33,935 nucleotides of DNA from Kitasatospora sp. DSM 101779. GTDB taxonomy: Bacteria; Actinomycetota; Actinomycetes; Streptomycetales; Streptomycetaceae. This document shows, piece by piece, positions 1 through 7,786 of the stretch. The notes beneath the pieces were generated by a model that did not search any database, was not told the DNA's origin, and saw only the letters and a program-made list of their open reading frames with translations. The position numbers and the translations under genes are program-made. Numbering within the stretch: the first letter of the stretch is position 1; every line of letters starts with the position of its first letter. The stretch spans positions 2,294,679-2,328,613 of the forward strand of contig NZ_JAHTIK010000001.1 in NCBI RefSeq assembly GCF_025655475.1. Reading direction: 5' to 3'.

Positions 1-1281
1 GGCGGGCACCGGCCGGGCGACCAGGCGGGCGTCCGCGACGGCGGTCGGCCCGTCGCCGCCGAAGCAGGCCACGGCCACCATCGGCACGGGCGCGCCGCCG
101 TCGCCACTGCCCTCGGCCGGCGCGCCGGGCCGCCACGTCACCTTGAAGCCGGTGGCCGCCTCGGAGGTGAAGCCGATCTGCTGCCACTGGGGCATGGAGC
201 TGCCCGATCGGGGCAGGTACGCCGCGTAGCCGACGATCGCCACGTGGTCGCCGGTGGCGCGGAGTTCGACCGCCCCTGGCGCACCGGCGGATGCCGCCGC
301 GGCGAGCGCGACCGACGCGGGCGGCGCCACCCCGTCGGGGCAGTCGGCGGGGCGCAGCCCGGCGGGCGGGTTGCCGTGGACGACGGCGGAGGAGACGTAG
401 CCGCCGGTGGCGAGGCGGAACCACCGGATGTCGGGCGAACCCGAGGTGGTGTCGACCACGACGTCGCCGAGACAGAAGCCGGTGAGGGCGAGTCTGCACC
501 CGGTGGGGAGCTGGGCGACGACGTCCGCGCTGAGGCTGGCACCGGCGCGCACCCGGGTGGTGGCGTTGTACGTCTCGCCGGCGAACAGGGCGGGGGTGGT
601 GCCGTCCGGGGGCGGGCAGCCGACGGCGGAGGCCGCCACCGCGGAGGTGGTCGTCGTCGGGTTGTCGGGGTGCTGCCGGGCCGTGGAGGAGGCGGATCGC
701 ACCGCCACCAGGACGAGGACCACGGTGAGGGCGAGCACGGCGGCGGTGCCCGCGGTCGTCCAGCCGACCGGCCACCGGCGGGCGGGGCCGGACTCGGCGA
801 GGTCGACGGGTGCGCCGGGCTCGGGGGCGGGCAGCGCTAAGTCGGCGGAGTCCCCGCCGGACTCAGCGGCGTCCGGGGCCGCGGCCGGGGCCGTTGCTGT
901 GGCGGGCGGTTCGGCGGCGACCGGGGCAGCGGCCGCCGGTGCGGCGGTGGCCGATACGGCGGACGGGGCCGCCGTGGCGGGCTCGGCGGCAGCCGGCGGG
1001 GCTTCGGCGTCGGACGCCAGCCGCTTGTCGACCTCGTGCCAGCGTTTGGTCCACTCGGCCACGTCGCCCCCGCAGGCACCGACGTACGCCTGGGTGACCT
1101 CCAGACTGGGGAACCGGACGCCGCCGGCGGCGTCGCTCAGGGTGGTTGCGCCGAAGCCGGCCCGGTCGGCCAGAACCCGGTATGTGGGGTTCCCTGCCTG
1201 CTCCCTGACGACCCGGAGGTCGTAGGCGAAGGCCTGTACCGGGCCGTCGGCCGGATCGACGGGGCGCGGTTTGCGGGCCAC
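1..1281 (-). CDS. XRE-family HTH membrane protein with SH3-like ectodomain (3' end outside window)
   Basis: The minus-strand frame starting at GTG 1281 is open to the window edge (427 codons, no stop seen), so the C terminus is missing. The start has a good ribosome site (GAGGAGA a few bases upstream). Residues about 15-80 (DLRVVREQAGNPTYRVLADRAG and onward to a W-x-x-R-W motif) look like the XRE-type helix-turn-helix found in many streptomycete membrane regulators. An Ala/Pro/Thr-rich linker follows, then one transmembrane segment near residues 165-185 (TAAVLALTVVLVLVAV). The extracytoplasmic part contains a bacterial SH3-like stretch (VRAGASLSADVVAQLPTGC ... GGYVSSAVV). Inference: a DNA-binding or signalling protein tied to the cell surface. 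Target unknown. It is divergent from the IS4-derived gene; about 275 bp of relatively AT-rich DNA between them probably holds its promoter. Confidence 0.8.
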   Translation of the reverse strand, partial: MARKPRPVDPADGPVQAFAYDLRVVREQAGNPTYRVLADRAGFGATTLSDAAGGVRFPSLEVTQAYVGACGGDVAEWTKRWHEVDKRLASDAEAPPAAAEPATAAPSAVSATAAPAAAAPVAAEPPATATAPAAAPDAAESGGDSADLALPAPEPGAPVDLAESGPARRWPVGWTTAGTAAVLALTVVLVLVAVRSASSTARQHPDNPTTTTSAVAASAVGCPPPDGTTPALFAGETYNATTRVRAGASLSADVVAQLPTGCRLALTGFCLGDVVVDTTSGSPDIRWFRLATGGYVSSAVVHGNPPAGLRPADCPDGVAPPASVALAAAASAGAPGAVELRATGDHVAIVGYAAYLPRSGSSMPQWQQIGFTSEAATGFKVTWRPGAPAEGSGDGGAPVPMVAVACFGGDGPTAVADARLVARPVPA

Positions 1282-1557
1282 AGGGTCTCCTCAGCTGACG
1301 GGTCGACAGTTCGCTCGGGAAACTCACGAGATCCGCTCCGTGTTCCTTCACTGTGTGCACGGATGGTGTGAATTCGATCACTCATGCACACGCCATTTTC
1401 ATGGCATGGACATAACCAATCATGGCGGCCGTCCCGCGGCTGCGCTACCTCCGCGCTACCGCGCGGATACGGGTGGTGGCGAGGCTTCGTCGGGGGCAGC
1501 GCCCGACGCCGCAGCGGGCGCGGCCCCGGCCGCACCGACTCACCCCGGGGATGCCCT

Positions 1558-2601
1558 TTGTCCGACGACACCGCCCCCACCGGGGCCGACGACCGCGGCG
1601 ACGCGGACGCGGCCGTGGTGGACCTGCTGCTCCGCACCTACCCGCCGGAGCTCGTGGACGCGGCGATCGCGGCCTGCGGCCGCACCGAGCGCAGACGCCG
1701 CCTGCTGCCGGCCCGCCGGATGGTCTACTTCGTGCTCGCGATGGCCGCCTTCTCGCCCGCGCCCTACCTGGACGTGATGCGCCGGCTGGAGACCGGCCTG
1801 CGCCGCGCCGGACTGAGCCAGCCCGGGCCGTCGGCCGGCAAGGCCGCCATCTTCCAGGCGCGCGAACGCCTGGGCAGCGGCCCGATGGAAGTGCTGTTCC
1901 GGGACTCCGCACTCCGCAGGTGCGACGGCACGCAGCTCCTACCGCACCGGTCCGCACCGCCGCACCGCCGCACCGCGCCGCACTGGCGCGGCCGCGCACT
2001 GCACCTGCTCGCCGAGCAGCGCACCGCCGCCGCCCGGCACACCTCGGCCATGCCCCGGCTCGCGGTCACCGGACTGCTGGACGGCGGCACCGGAGAGGTC
2101 GTCGACGCCGCCTGGGACGCACCCGGCGCGCCCGCGACCCTGCTCCGCTCGGTCGGCCCCGACACCCTGCTGGTCGTCGAGGGGCTCACCCCGGACCACG
2201 CGCTGGCCGCCGCGGCGGCGGCCCGCGGCACGGGCATCGCCTGGCGGCTGCCGATCGTCCGACTGCCGCTGCAGCCCGAACGGCGGCTCGTGGACGGCTC
2301 GTTCCTCGTCCGTCCGCGCGGCGTGCCGCTGCGCGTCATCGGTACCGGACTGGTGACGAACCTGCTCGACCCCGCCGAGGCCCCGGCCGACGAGCTCCTC
2401 GACGCCGCCGACGCGGTGCCCGACGGCCGCCTCCTCGGCGACGCCGTGCTCTCCGCCGGCCCGGACGCCGCACCGCTCACCAGCCGCACCGCCGAGGGCA
2501 TCGACCAGGAACTGTACGGCCGGCTGCTCGTGCACAATGCCCGGCGAATCGCCGGCGAAATGACCGAATGCGCATACGGACCACGTTCGGAATCCCAGTG
2601 A
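1558..2601 (+). CDS. IS4-family transposase-derived protein, catalytic residues lost
   Basis: The first part (YPPELVDAAIAACGRTERRR, RLLPARRMVYFVLAMAAFS, YLDVMRRLETGLRRAG) matches the N-terminal domain of IS4-type transposases (PF13006 type). The rest follows the DDE domain colinearly: DGT, a PRLAVTGLLDGGTGEVVDA block, LPLQPERRLVDGSFL, LRVI, a TNLLDP strand and the terminal TAEGIDQELYGRLL block. The second catalytic Asp motif (family LADRxF) is replaced by VVEGLTPD, and the family LYxERWEIE glutamate block is replaced by unrelated residues. The frame is nevertheless intact with high third-position GC. I chose TTG 1558 (GGGGA upstream, about 347 aa) because codons from the earlier in-frame ATG 1384 to here lack the coding bias; the start remains uncertain. 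No terminal inverted repeats were found. Likely a domesticated or inactivated transposase rather than an active element. Confidence 0.75.
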   Translation: MSDDTAPTGADDRGDADAAVVDLLLRTYPPELVDAAIAACGRTERRRRLLPARRMVYFVLAMAAFSPAPYLDVMRRLETGLRRAGLSQPGPSAGKAAIFQARERLGSGPMEVLFRDSALRRCDGTQLLPHRSAPPHRRTAPHWRGRALHLLAEQRTAAARHTSAMPRLAVTGLLDGGTGEVVDAAWDAPGAPATLLRSVGPDTLLVVEGLTPDHALAAAAAARGTGIAWRLPIVRLPLQPERRLVDGSFLVRPRGVPLRVIGTGLVTNLLDPAEAPADELLDAADAVPDGRLLGDAVLSAGPDAAPLTSRTAEGIDQELYGRLLVHNARRIAGEMTECAYGPRSESQ

Positions 2602-2622
2602 TCGGTTCTTAAGCAAACGGCA

Positions 2623-2652
2623 TTGCCCGCCGGGAAATTGCACGGTTAGCGT
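2623..2652 (+). promoter_or_regulatory. Candidate sigma-70-like promoter for the first secreted protein
   Basis: TTGCCC at 2623-2628 and TAGCGT at 2647-2652 are separated by 18 bp in a locally AT-richer stretch. They would start transcription near 2659, about 68 nt upstream of the first secreted-protein gene. This is motif matching only. Confidence 0.4.
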
Positions 2653-2726
2653 TCATCGGGTCGGCTCCCGGCGGATCCCCGGAAAGCCGAGGAAATCCTC
2701 TTGTTCCACGACGAAGGATGTATGCG

Positions 2727-3077
2727 ATGCGTATCAAGGCTGCACTCGCCGTCGGCCTGGCCGGCGCCGCCCTCGCCACGTTCGGCGCCGCCGGCACCGC
2801 CAACGCGAACAACCTGGTGAAGCTCTACTACAACTCGAACTACCAGGGCAACTGGGTCACCTTCGACACCAACATCCCCAACTTCGCTGGCTACTACTTC
2901 ATCGACGGCCAGCCGGTGAAGAACAACGCGGCCTCCGCATTCAACTACGGCACCACCACCGCGACGATCTACTTCAACTCCAACTACGCGGGCGCCTCGG
3001 ACCGCCTCTCGCCCGGCACCGGCCAGTCGCGCCTCGCGCACACCTACAACGAGAACGCCTCGCTGCGTTTCGGCTGA
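2727..3077 (+). CDS. Secreted beta-gamma-crystallin-like / I36-type protein, copy 1
   Basis: This is a 116-aa exported protein. The signal peptide is MRIKAALAVGLAGAALA followed by a small-residue stretch and an AxA site (TANA) near residue 27. The mature part holds two halves with the same motif, LYYNSNYQG and IYFNSNYAG, typical of the Greek-key repeats of beta-gamma crystallins and of peptidase inhibitor family I36 (the SMPI metalloprotease inhibitor family). It has no cysteine, unlike the disulphide-containing inhibitors, so inhibitor function is only possible. I use ATG 2727 rather than 2718: GAAGGA is then correctly spaced, and the length matches the paralogue at 3225. A short hairpin separates it from copy 2. 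Role unproven; a wall or spore-associated or inhibitory function is conceivable. Confidence 0.8.
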   Translation: MRIKAALAVGLAGAALATFGAAGTANANNLVKLYYNSNYQGNWVTFDTNIPNFAGYYFIDGQPVKNNAASAFNYGTTTATIYFNSNYAGASDRLSPGTGQSRLAHTYNENASLRFG

Positions 3078-3100
3078 TCCGGAATCGTCCGAATTCCGGA
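3078..3100 (+). terminator. Hairpin directly after copy 1
   Basis: TCCGGAAT (3078-3085) pairs with ATTCCGGA (3093-3100) around a 7-nt loop immediately after the stop codon. There is no U-tract, as is common in streptomycetes. It may attenuate transcription or protect the mRNA. Confidence 0.45.
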
Positions 3101-3172
3101 CGCTCGCCGATTCCCGGAACCGGCCACGGATTCCGGCGGCCGCGCCCGCCCCGCCGGGGCCCGGCCGACCCC

Positions 3173-3197
3173 GGGTCCGGCCCACCGGGCCGGACCC
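3173..3197 (+). other. GC-rich hairpin upstream of copy 2
   Basis: GGGTCCGGCCC (3173-3183) and GGGCCGGACCC (3187-3197) form a perfect 11-bp stem with a 3-nt loop. It ends about 28 bases before the next start codon. It could be part of a terminator or an mRNA-stabilising 5' structure. Confidence 0.5.
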
Positions 3198-3224
3198 GTC
3201 CCACCACACGAAGGGTCATCTCCC

Positions 3225-3575
3225 ATGCGTATGAAGACCGTCCTGGCCGCCGGCCTCGCCGCCGCCGCGCTCGCGACCTTCGGCGCCGCGGGCACCGCCT
3301 CCGCCGACAACCACGTCGGCCTGTACTACAACTCGAACTACCAGGGCGACCAGGCGCACTTCTACAGCAACATCCCGGACTTCGCCGGGTACGTCTTCCT
3401 CCACGGTCAGCCGATCAAGAACAACGCGGCCTCGGCGTGGAACTACGGCACCAGCACCGCCACGATCTACTTCAACTCCAACTACGCGGGCACGTCCGAC
3501 CGCCTCGCGCCGGGCACCGGCCAGTCGCGCCTCGCGCACACCTACAACGAGAACGCCTCGCTGCGGTTCAGCTGA
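3225..3575 (+). CDS. Secreted beta-gamma-crystallin-like / I36-type protein, copy 2
   Basis: A 116-aa paralogue of the preceding gene, with a signal peptide (MRMKTVLAAGLAAAALA, cleavage after TASA) and the same repeated LYYNSNYQG / IYFNSNYAG motif. The last 40 residues are nearly identical between copies, ending YNENASLRFS here and YNENASLRFG in copy 1. Differences cluster in the first half of the mature domain, for instance QAHFYSNIPDFAGYVFLHGQ here. There are no cysteines. The ribosome site is GAAGGG upstream of ATG 3225. The tandem arrangement and near identity point to a recent duplication with divergence of one face. The binding partner is unknown. Confidence 0.8.
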   Translation: MRMKTVLAAGLAAAALATFGAAGTASADNHVGLYYNSNYQGDQAHFYSNIPDFAGYVFLHGQPIKNNAASAWNYGTSTATIYFNSNYAGTSDRLAPGTGQSRLAHTYNENASLRFS

Positions 3576-3582
3576 GCCGTCG

Positions 3583-3614
3583 CCGGCCGGCCGGGCCCGT
3601 TCCCGGCCGGCCGG
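3583..3614 (+). terminator. Strong GC hairpin after copy 2
   Basis: CCGGCCGGCCGGG (3583-3595) pairs perfectly with CCCGGCCGGCCGG (3602-3614) around a 6-nt loop, 8 bases after the stop codon. Likely a U-tract-less terminator. Confidence 0.65.
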
Positions 3615-3668
3615 ACCCGCCCGAACCGCCACGCGACCGTCCGAACCCGCCCCAAGGAGCCTCCAGGC

Positions 3669-4613
3669 ATGCCCGGACCATCCCGCCTCCTGACCGCCCT
3701 GGCGGCCGCCCTGGGTGCGGCGGCCGTCCTCGCCTCGGCCACCGGCTGCTCCGGCTCCGCCGACGCCGCCTCCGCAGCCCCCACCCCGGCGGCCACCCCC
3801 ACCGTGGCGGACAGCATCGACCTCCACCTGCCGGTGGCCGACTACCTGCTCACGCCGCAGGCGCAGCTCAAGCTCGACCGCGCCGCGCAGAAGCTGGTCG
3901 ACCAGTGCATGCACCGCTACGGCCTGGCCCTCGCCGACGAGCCGGTCGCGGCACGCAGCGGCCCCACCACGCTGACCCAGATGCGGTACGGGGCGACCAG
4001 CGCGCAGCAGGCGAAGACCACCGGGTACCACTTCGGCCCGGCCAACCCCGGCTACCTGGCGACGCCTTCGGCCTCGCCCGCGCCGGAGAACACGGATCCG
4101 GGGTACAAGCTCGTGCTGCAGGGCAACGGGACGCCCGGCAAGAACGACGGCACGCCCGCGCCCTACGGGTCGAGGACCGTGCAGCCGGGCGGCTGCATGG
4201 GCGAGATGACGAAGCAGCTGGCCGGCCGGGCGACCTTCCTCGGCGACGCCGCGCTGGTGCACGAGATCGACGCCAAGAGCTTCACCGAGTCGCAGCAGAC
4301 GCCCGCCGTGAAGGAGGCGTTCCGCGCCTGGTCCGCGTGCATGCAGGCCAAGGGCTTCCACTACGGCACGCCGATGGACGCCGTCAACGATCCGGCCTTC
4401 GCGGGGGAGAGCCCGGGCCGTGACGAGCAGAGGACGGCCGAGGCGGACGTCGCCTGCAAGCAGCAGGGCAACGTGGTCGGCATCTGGTTCGCCGCCGAGG
4501 TGGACCGGCAGCACGCCCTGATGGCCGAGCACAAGGACGAGCTGCGCACCATCGGGATCCAGATGCAGGAGCAGGCGGCGCAGGTCGACGACACCCTCAA
4601 CACCGCGGGCTGA
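3669..4613 (+). CDS. Putative lipoprotein of unknown function
   Basis: A 314-aa protein with an N-terminal hydrophobic segment ending in LASATGC, compatible with a streptomycete lipobox (lipidated Cys near residue 27), then a Ser/Ala/Pro/Thr linker. AAGGAG lies about ten bases upstream of the ATG. The body contains conserved-looking cysteines (in VDQCMHRYGL, GGCMGEM, WSACMQAKGFHY, ADVACKQQ), suggesting two disulphides. The repeated C-M-x(3)-G-[LF] pattern (QCMHRYGLAL and ACMQAKGFHY) suggests an internal duplication. I recognise it only as one of the abundant actinomycete hypothetical lipoproteins. It follows the secreted-protein pair but is separated by a hairpin, so it may have its own promoter. 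Surface-exposed role inferred. Confidence 0.7.
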   Translation: MPGPSRLLTALAAALGAAAVLASATGCSGSADAASAAPTPAATPTVADSIDLHLPVADYLLTPQAQLKLDRAAQKLVDQCMHRYGLALADEPVAARSGPTTLTQMRYGATSAQQAKTTGYHFGPANPGYLATPSASPAPENTDPGYKLVLQGNGTPGKNDGTPAPYGSRTVQPGGCMGEMTKQLAGRATFLGDAALVHEIDAKSFTESQQTPAVKEAFRAWSACMQAKGFHYGTPMDAVNDPAFAGESPGRDEQRTAEADVACKQQGNVVGIWFAAEVDRQHALMAEHKDELRTIGIQMQEQAAQVDDTLNTAG

Positions 4614-4626
4614 GCCCGCACGGACC

Positions 4627-4671
4627 CCGTGGGGGCCGGCCCGCAGCGGCTCTGCGGGCCGGCCCCCACGG
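4627..4671 (+). terminator. 20-bp stem-loop terminator
   Basis: Positions 4627-4646 pair perfectly with 4652-4671 (20 bp, about 85% GC) around a 5-nt loop CGGCT, 13 bases after the lipoprotein stop codon. This is a textbook streptomycete terminator without a U-tract. Confidence 0.85.
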
Positions 4672-4718
4672 CATCAACTGTCCGAGGCCGCACGACGGTT
4701 CGGGTACAGTGCGGAGCC

Positions 4719-5237
4719 ATGGAGACATGGGGTGCGGCCCTGTACGGAGACCCGTGCGCGGCCTGCGGCTTCGCCTGGTCGGCGACGCCCGCGGAGTGCG
4801 TCGGCACAGTGGGCGAACTGCCGCGGCGGTTCCGGGAACTGCTGGACGGCCGGACGGGCCGGGAACGCCACCCGGAGCTGGAGTGGACACCGGCGGCCTA
4901 CGTCAGCCACGTCACCGACAACCTGCGGATCTGGGCCGAGCGGCTCGCCGGCGCCCGGCTGGCCGGCGCGGCCGAGGTCGGCGGCTACGACCCCGACCTG
5001 GTGGCCCGGGGGCGCCGCTACCTGGAGATCGCACCGGCCGCCGCCCTGTGGTCGCTCGACCGCGCGGTGCAGGCCTGGACGGAGTCGGTGACCGCCGCCG
5101 TCGAGGCCGGCACCGTCCTGCAGCACGCCACCCGCGGCCCGCAGGCGGCCGAGGTCATCGCCCGGAACAACGCCCACGACGGCCACCACCACGTCCACGA
5201 CGTCCGACGCATCCTGCACCACACCGACACCCGGTGA
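4719..5237 (+). CDS. DinB-superfamily protein
   Basis: A 172-aa protein with the alanine-rich four-helix character of the DinB/YfiT superfamily, whose members bind a metal through three histidines and often act as thiol-dependent transferases. Visible candidate ligands are H64 in AAYVSHVTDNLRIW and the histidine cluster near the C terminus (NNAHDGHHHVHDV, about residues 150-162). No catalytic function can be assigned. ATG 4719 is preferred; a TACAGT -10-like box at 4705-4710 lies just upstream and only GGAG two bases from the ATG resembles a ribosome site, so the transcript may be leaderless or nearly so. It converges on an MDMPI_N-type gene of the same broad fold. Confidence 0.7.
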   Translation: METWGAALYGDPCAACGFAWSATPAECVGTVGELPRRFRELLDGRTGRERHPELEWTPAAYVSHVTDNLRIWAERLAGARLAGAAEVGGYDPDLVARGRRYLEIAPAAALWSLDRAVQAWTESVTAAVEAGTVLQHATRGPQAAEVIARNNAHDGHHHVHDVRRILHHTDTR

Positions 5238-5269
5238 AAGCCCCTCCCGGACACCGTTGACGCCGCGGA

Positions 5270-5863
5270 CTACGCCTGCTTCGGGGTCCAGTGCGGGTCG
5301 CGGCCGGAAGCGGCGAGGGCGCGGTCGAACAGCGGGGCGCCGGCCGGGAGCGGGACGGGGTCGGCGAAGCCGCCGAACTGCCGGTAGAGCTCGGCGTTCT
5401 CCTCCACCACGGCGAGGACCAGTTCGGTCAGGTCGTCGTCCACCTCGACCTCGCTGCCGGTGGCGCGGGCGACGTCCCAGCCGTGCAGCACCATCTCCTT
5501 GATCAGCATCTTGGCGATGGTCCCGGCCGGGACGGGCGTGCCGCCGAGGTCCACCTCGCCCTCCCAGACGGCCGGGTCGGCCCAGGCCCGGACGGCCCGG
5601 TCCAGCTGTGCGGCGTAGGACTCGGCCCAGGCGGCGTCGGCGGTGAAGTCGAGGGCGATCAGCTCGTCCGGCAGCGGCGTCCGCAGGGCGCGGTGCTCCA
5701 GGCCGTGCGAGGTGTACAGCACCCAGTGGTTGACCAGCGCCCGGGTGTCGAAGTCCGTGCAGGGGGTGGGGCCGTCCAGGTGCTCGGGCCGGACGGCGCG
5801 GGCGATGCGGGCGGCCTCGGCGGCGGCGCGGGACATCCGGGGGTGCAGGGGGTGACCGTTCAT
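5270..5863 (-). CDS. TIGR03086-type metal-binding protein (MDMPI_N fold)
   Basis: A 197-aa protein resembling the N-terminal domain of mycothiol-dependent maleylpyruvate isomerase. It has the DGPTPCTDFDTRALVNHW opening, where the family reads TPC-x-W-x-V-x-x-L-x-x-H, and a later EMVLHGWDVARATG block, both hallmarks of the TIGR03086 group. The histidines in LVNHW and VLHGWD would be metal ligands together with an acidic residue. A GGAGG ribosome site lies eight bases upstream of ATG 5863. It is divergent from the AraC-type gene with 84 bp between them. Substrate unknown; a detoxification reaction using mycothiol is plausible for actinomycetes. Confidence 0.75.
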   Translation of the reverse strand: MNGHPLHPRMSRAAAEAARIARAVRPEHLDGPTPCTDFDTRALVNHWVLYTSHGLEHRALRTPLPDELIALDFTADAAWAESYAAQLDRAVRAWADPAVWEGEVDLGGTPVPAGTIAKMLIKEMVLHGWDVARATGSEVEVDDDLTELVLAVVEENAELYRQFGGFADPVPLPAGAPLFDRALAASGRDPHWTPKQA

Positions 5864-5947
5864 GCCCCGATCCTCCGCCGGTGCCCCGGCGGTGGTCTTG
5901 AAGAAACGCGACGGCCCGGCCGCGCCGTGCCCACTACCCTGGCCGGC

Positions 5948-6748
5948 ATGACTGCACCGGACCTCGGACGCGGGGTGCTCCACCCCGGCCGGGCGGCGTC
6001 CGTGATCGGCCTCGACCGGCGCGATCCCGCCGTCGGGGCGGACCGCTTCGTCGAGTTCTACTGGCTGGTGCGCTGGGACTGCCGCGACCGGCCGCCGCAC
6101 GAGCAGAAGGTGCTCGCCCACCCCCATGTGCACCTGGTCTTCGAGGAGCCCCGGGCCATGGTCTACGGGGTCGACCGCTCGCTGTTCGTCCGCCGGCTGG
6201 AGGGGCAGGGGCACGCCCTCGGGGTGAAGTTCCGGCCCGGCGGCTTCCGGCCGTTCACCGACCGTCCGGTCTCCACGCTCGCCGACCGGGCGGTGCCCGC
6301 CTCCGGGTTCTTCGGCCCGGAGGCGGACCGGCTGAACGAGGAGATCGTGGGCGGCACCGCCGACCCGGAACGGCTCCGTGCCCTCGCCGACGTCTTCCTG
6401 CTCGCCCGCCTGCCCGGACCCGACCCGACGGCCGACCGGGTCGCCGCCATGGTCGAGCGGATCACCGCCTCCCCCGAACTGCACCGGGTCGACGACCTCG
6501 CGGCGGAGTTCGGCCTCGGAGTCCGGCAGTTGCAACGGCTGTTCGCCGAGTACGTCGGCGCCTCGCCGAAGTGGGTGCTGCGGCGGGCCCGCCTGCACGA
6601 GGCGGCCCGGCACGCCGACAGCGGCGCGGACGTCGACTGGGCGGCCCTCGCCGCGGACCTCGGCTACGCCGACCAGGCCCACCTCACCCGCGACTTCACC
6701 GCCGCGGTCGGCACCCCGCCCGCCCGGTACGCCCACGGCTCCCGCTGA
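5948..6748 (+). CDS. AraC-family transcriptional regulator
   Basis: A 266-aa regulator. Residues 1 to about 150 form the DUF6597-like sensor part seen in many actinomycete AraC proteins (FVEFYWLVRWDCR, HPHVHLVFEEPRAMVYGV, GVKFRPGGFRPF). The C-terminal third carries the AraC DNA-binding domain with both helix-turn-helix motifs: VDDLAAEFGLGVRQLQRLFAEYVGAS and WAALAADLGYADQAHLTRDFTAAVGTPPARY. No Shine-Dalgarno sequence is evident. TACCCT at 5935-5940 immediately upstream could be a -10 of a leaderless transcript. The divergent metal-binding protein gene is the likely target, along with autoregulation. Effector unknown. Confidence 0.85.
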   Translation: MTAPDLGRGVLHPGRAASVIGLDRRDPAVGADRFVEFYWLVRWDCRDRPPHEQKVLAHPHVHLVFEEPRAMVYGVDRSLFVRRLEGQGHALGVKFRPGGFRPFTDRPVSTLADRAVPASGFFGPEADRLNEEIVGGTADPERLRALADVFLLARLPGPDPTADRVAAMVERITASPELHRVDDLAAEFGLGVRQLQRLFAEYVGASPKWVLRRARLHEAARHADSGADVDWAALAADLGYADQAHLTRDFTAAVGTPPARYAHGSR

Positions 6749-6810
6749 CCCGTCCACGGCCCCGACCTGCGCCCATGCACCGCAGTGTCACGCCCCGTCC
6801 GGCTACGGAT

Positions 6811-6947
6811 AAAAAGCTGATCGATGAGGGCTACCTGCACGTCCGGCGCCACCAGCACCCCACCAGGGGCACCTGGACGACGGACGTCATGGTCACCTCC
6901 GTCCCGCTCGACACCGCGGAGGAGATCGCCGCCGCCTGGGAGGGCGC
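6811..6947 (+). pseudogene. Winged-helix protein fragment
   Basis: In one plus frame the peptide KKLIDEGYLHVRRHQ ... TRGTWTTDVMVTSVPLDTAEE reads like the recognition helix and wing of the small streptomycete winged HTH proteins (family pattern L-x-x-L-x-D-x-G-Y-L-x-x-x-R followed by a beta-wing and a TxxxVSxxP strand). There is no start codon or upstream half, and similarity stops around 6947 where an oppositely oriented gene fragment begins. It is therefore a truncated remnant. Family assignment from memory of the motif only. Confidence 0.5.
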
Positions 6948-6950
6948 CGC

Positions 6951-7082
6951 GGCGTCACGCGTGCCGCCGGCCAGGTTCACCTGCCCGACCAGCCGCCCAC
7001 CGGGCAGCACCGTGGGGGTGGACAGGACCGTGTCGGCACCGGGCCCGCCGACGCCGAACGCGCCGAGCAGCCGGTTGAACAC
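6951..7082 (-). pseudogene. 5' fragment of a spo0M (sporulation control, arrestin-like) gene
   Basis: From GTG 7082 the minus strand encodes VFNRLLGAFGVGGPG, ADTVLSTPTVLPGG, RLVGQVNLAGGTRDA. This is the first beta-sandwich segment of Spo0M proteins, whose usual start reads like VFKKLLGALGVGGPSVDTVL with later GG-x-L-x-G-x-V-x-L-x-GG. GAAGGAGAG lies at proper distance upstream of the GTG, so the native start and ribosome site are preserved. After about 44 codons the similarity ends abruptly at the winged-helix fragment. A full Spo0M is about 250 aa or more, so the gene is truncated and presumably inactive. Confidence 0.65.
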
Positions 7083-7204
7083 CGTCGGGTGCTCTCCTTC
7101 GAAGTGCTGGGATGGACCTGCGGGCCGCCGGACACCGCCCGCACCACCGCATCCTCCCAGCACCCGCGTGACCGCCCCGCGGCAGTGCGGCCGCTGAGGA
7201 GCTC

Positions 7205-7786
7205 TCAGCGCACCCAGGCGGTGAGCGGTTCGGTGTCGAGCACGACCCCCACCGGCTCCGGGAGCACCAGCTCGCGTCCGAAGGGAACGGTGAGCGTGCG
7301 CTCGTACCGGACGCCGTCGGGATCGCTGTGGACGGTGACCTCGCAGCTGTCCCGGTCGATCAGCAGGTACACCGGGATGCCGCTCTCGGCGTAGGCGCGC
7401 GGCTTCTCCACCCGGTCCCGCCGGTCGGTGTCCGAGTCGTAGGAGGTGACCTCCACGACCATCAGCACCTCCTCGGTGCCGGCCCACTCCCCCTGGCCGA
7501 CGAACGCCTCGGCCGGCGCGAGCGTACCGTCCGGGCGGGCGTGTCCGGCCCGGTAGGACTGCACCTTCAGCCCCTGGTCGTGCAGCCAGAGATCCGGCCG
7601 CGCCTGGATGCAGATCCGCATCAGCCACTGAATGATGCGGCCGTGGTCGCCGTCGGGCACCGGTTTGACCCCGAGCTTTCCGTTGATGAACTCGAGCCGC
7701 AGCCCCTCGGCCGTCCGGGCCGCCAGGCGGGCGACTTCTTCGAACTCCTCGGGCAGCATGTGAGGGCGGTCGGAGAGCGCGGTCAT
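7205..7786 (-). CDS. Uma2-family (DUF820) PD-(D/E)xK nuclease-like protein
   Basis: A 193-aa protein of the Uma2 family, abundant and often multicopy in streptomycetes and cyanobacteria. It has the expected opening (MLPEEFEEVARLA, then LEFINGKL) and the restriction-endonuclease-like core: Asp in ARPDGTLAP, Glu in MVVEVTSYDSDTDRRDR and Lys in VEKPRAYAESGIPVYLLID. These are the catalytic D, E and K of the fold, so the active site looks complete. AAGGAGG is well placed before ATG 7786. Biological role of the family is not established. It lies beside the two truncated genes, which marks this spot as a rearrangement-prone region. Confidence 0.85.
   Translation of the reverse strand: MTALSDRPHMLPEEFEEVARLAARTAEGLRLEFINGKLGVKPVPDGDHGRIIQWLMRICIQARPDLWLHDQGLKVQSYRAGHARPDGTLAPAEAFVGQGEWAGTEEVLMVVEVTSYDSDTDRRDRVEKPRAYAESGIPVYLLIDRDSCEVTVHSDPDGVRYERTLTVPFGRELVLPEPVGVVLDTEPLTAWVR

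Noticed and set aside
1384..1557. Upstream in-frame extension of the IS4-derived gene from ATG 1384
   Set aside because: Codons here show no GC3 bias and no match to the family; the region looks like promoter DNA between divergent genes.
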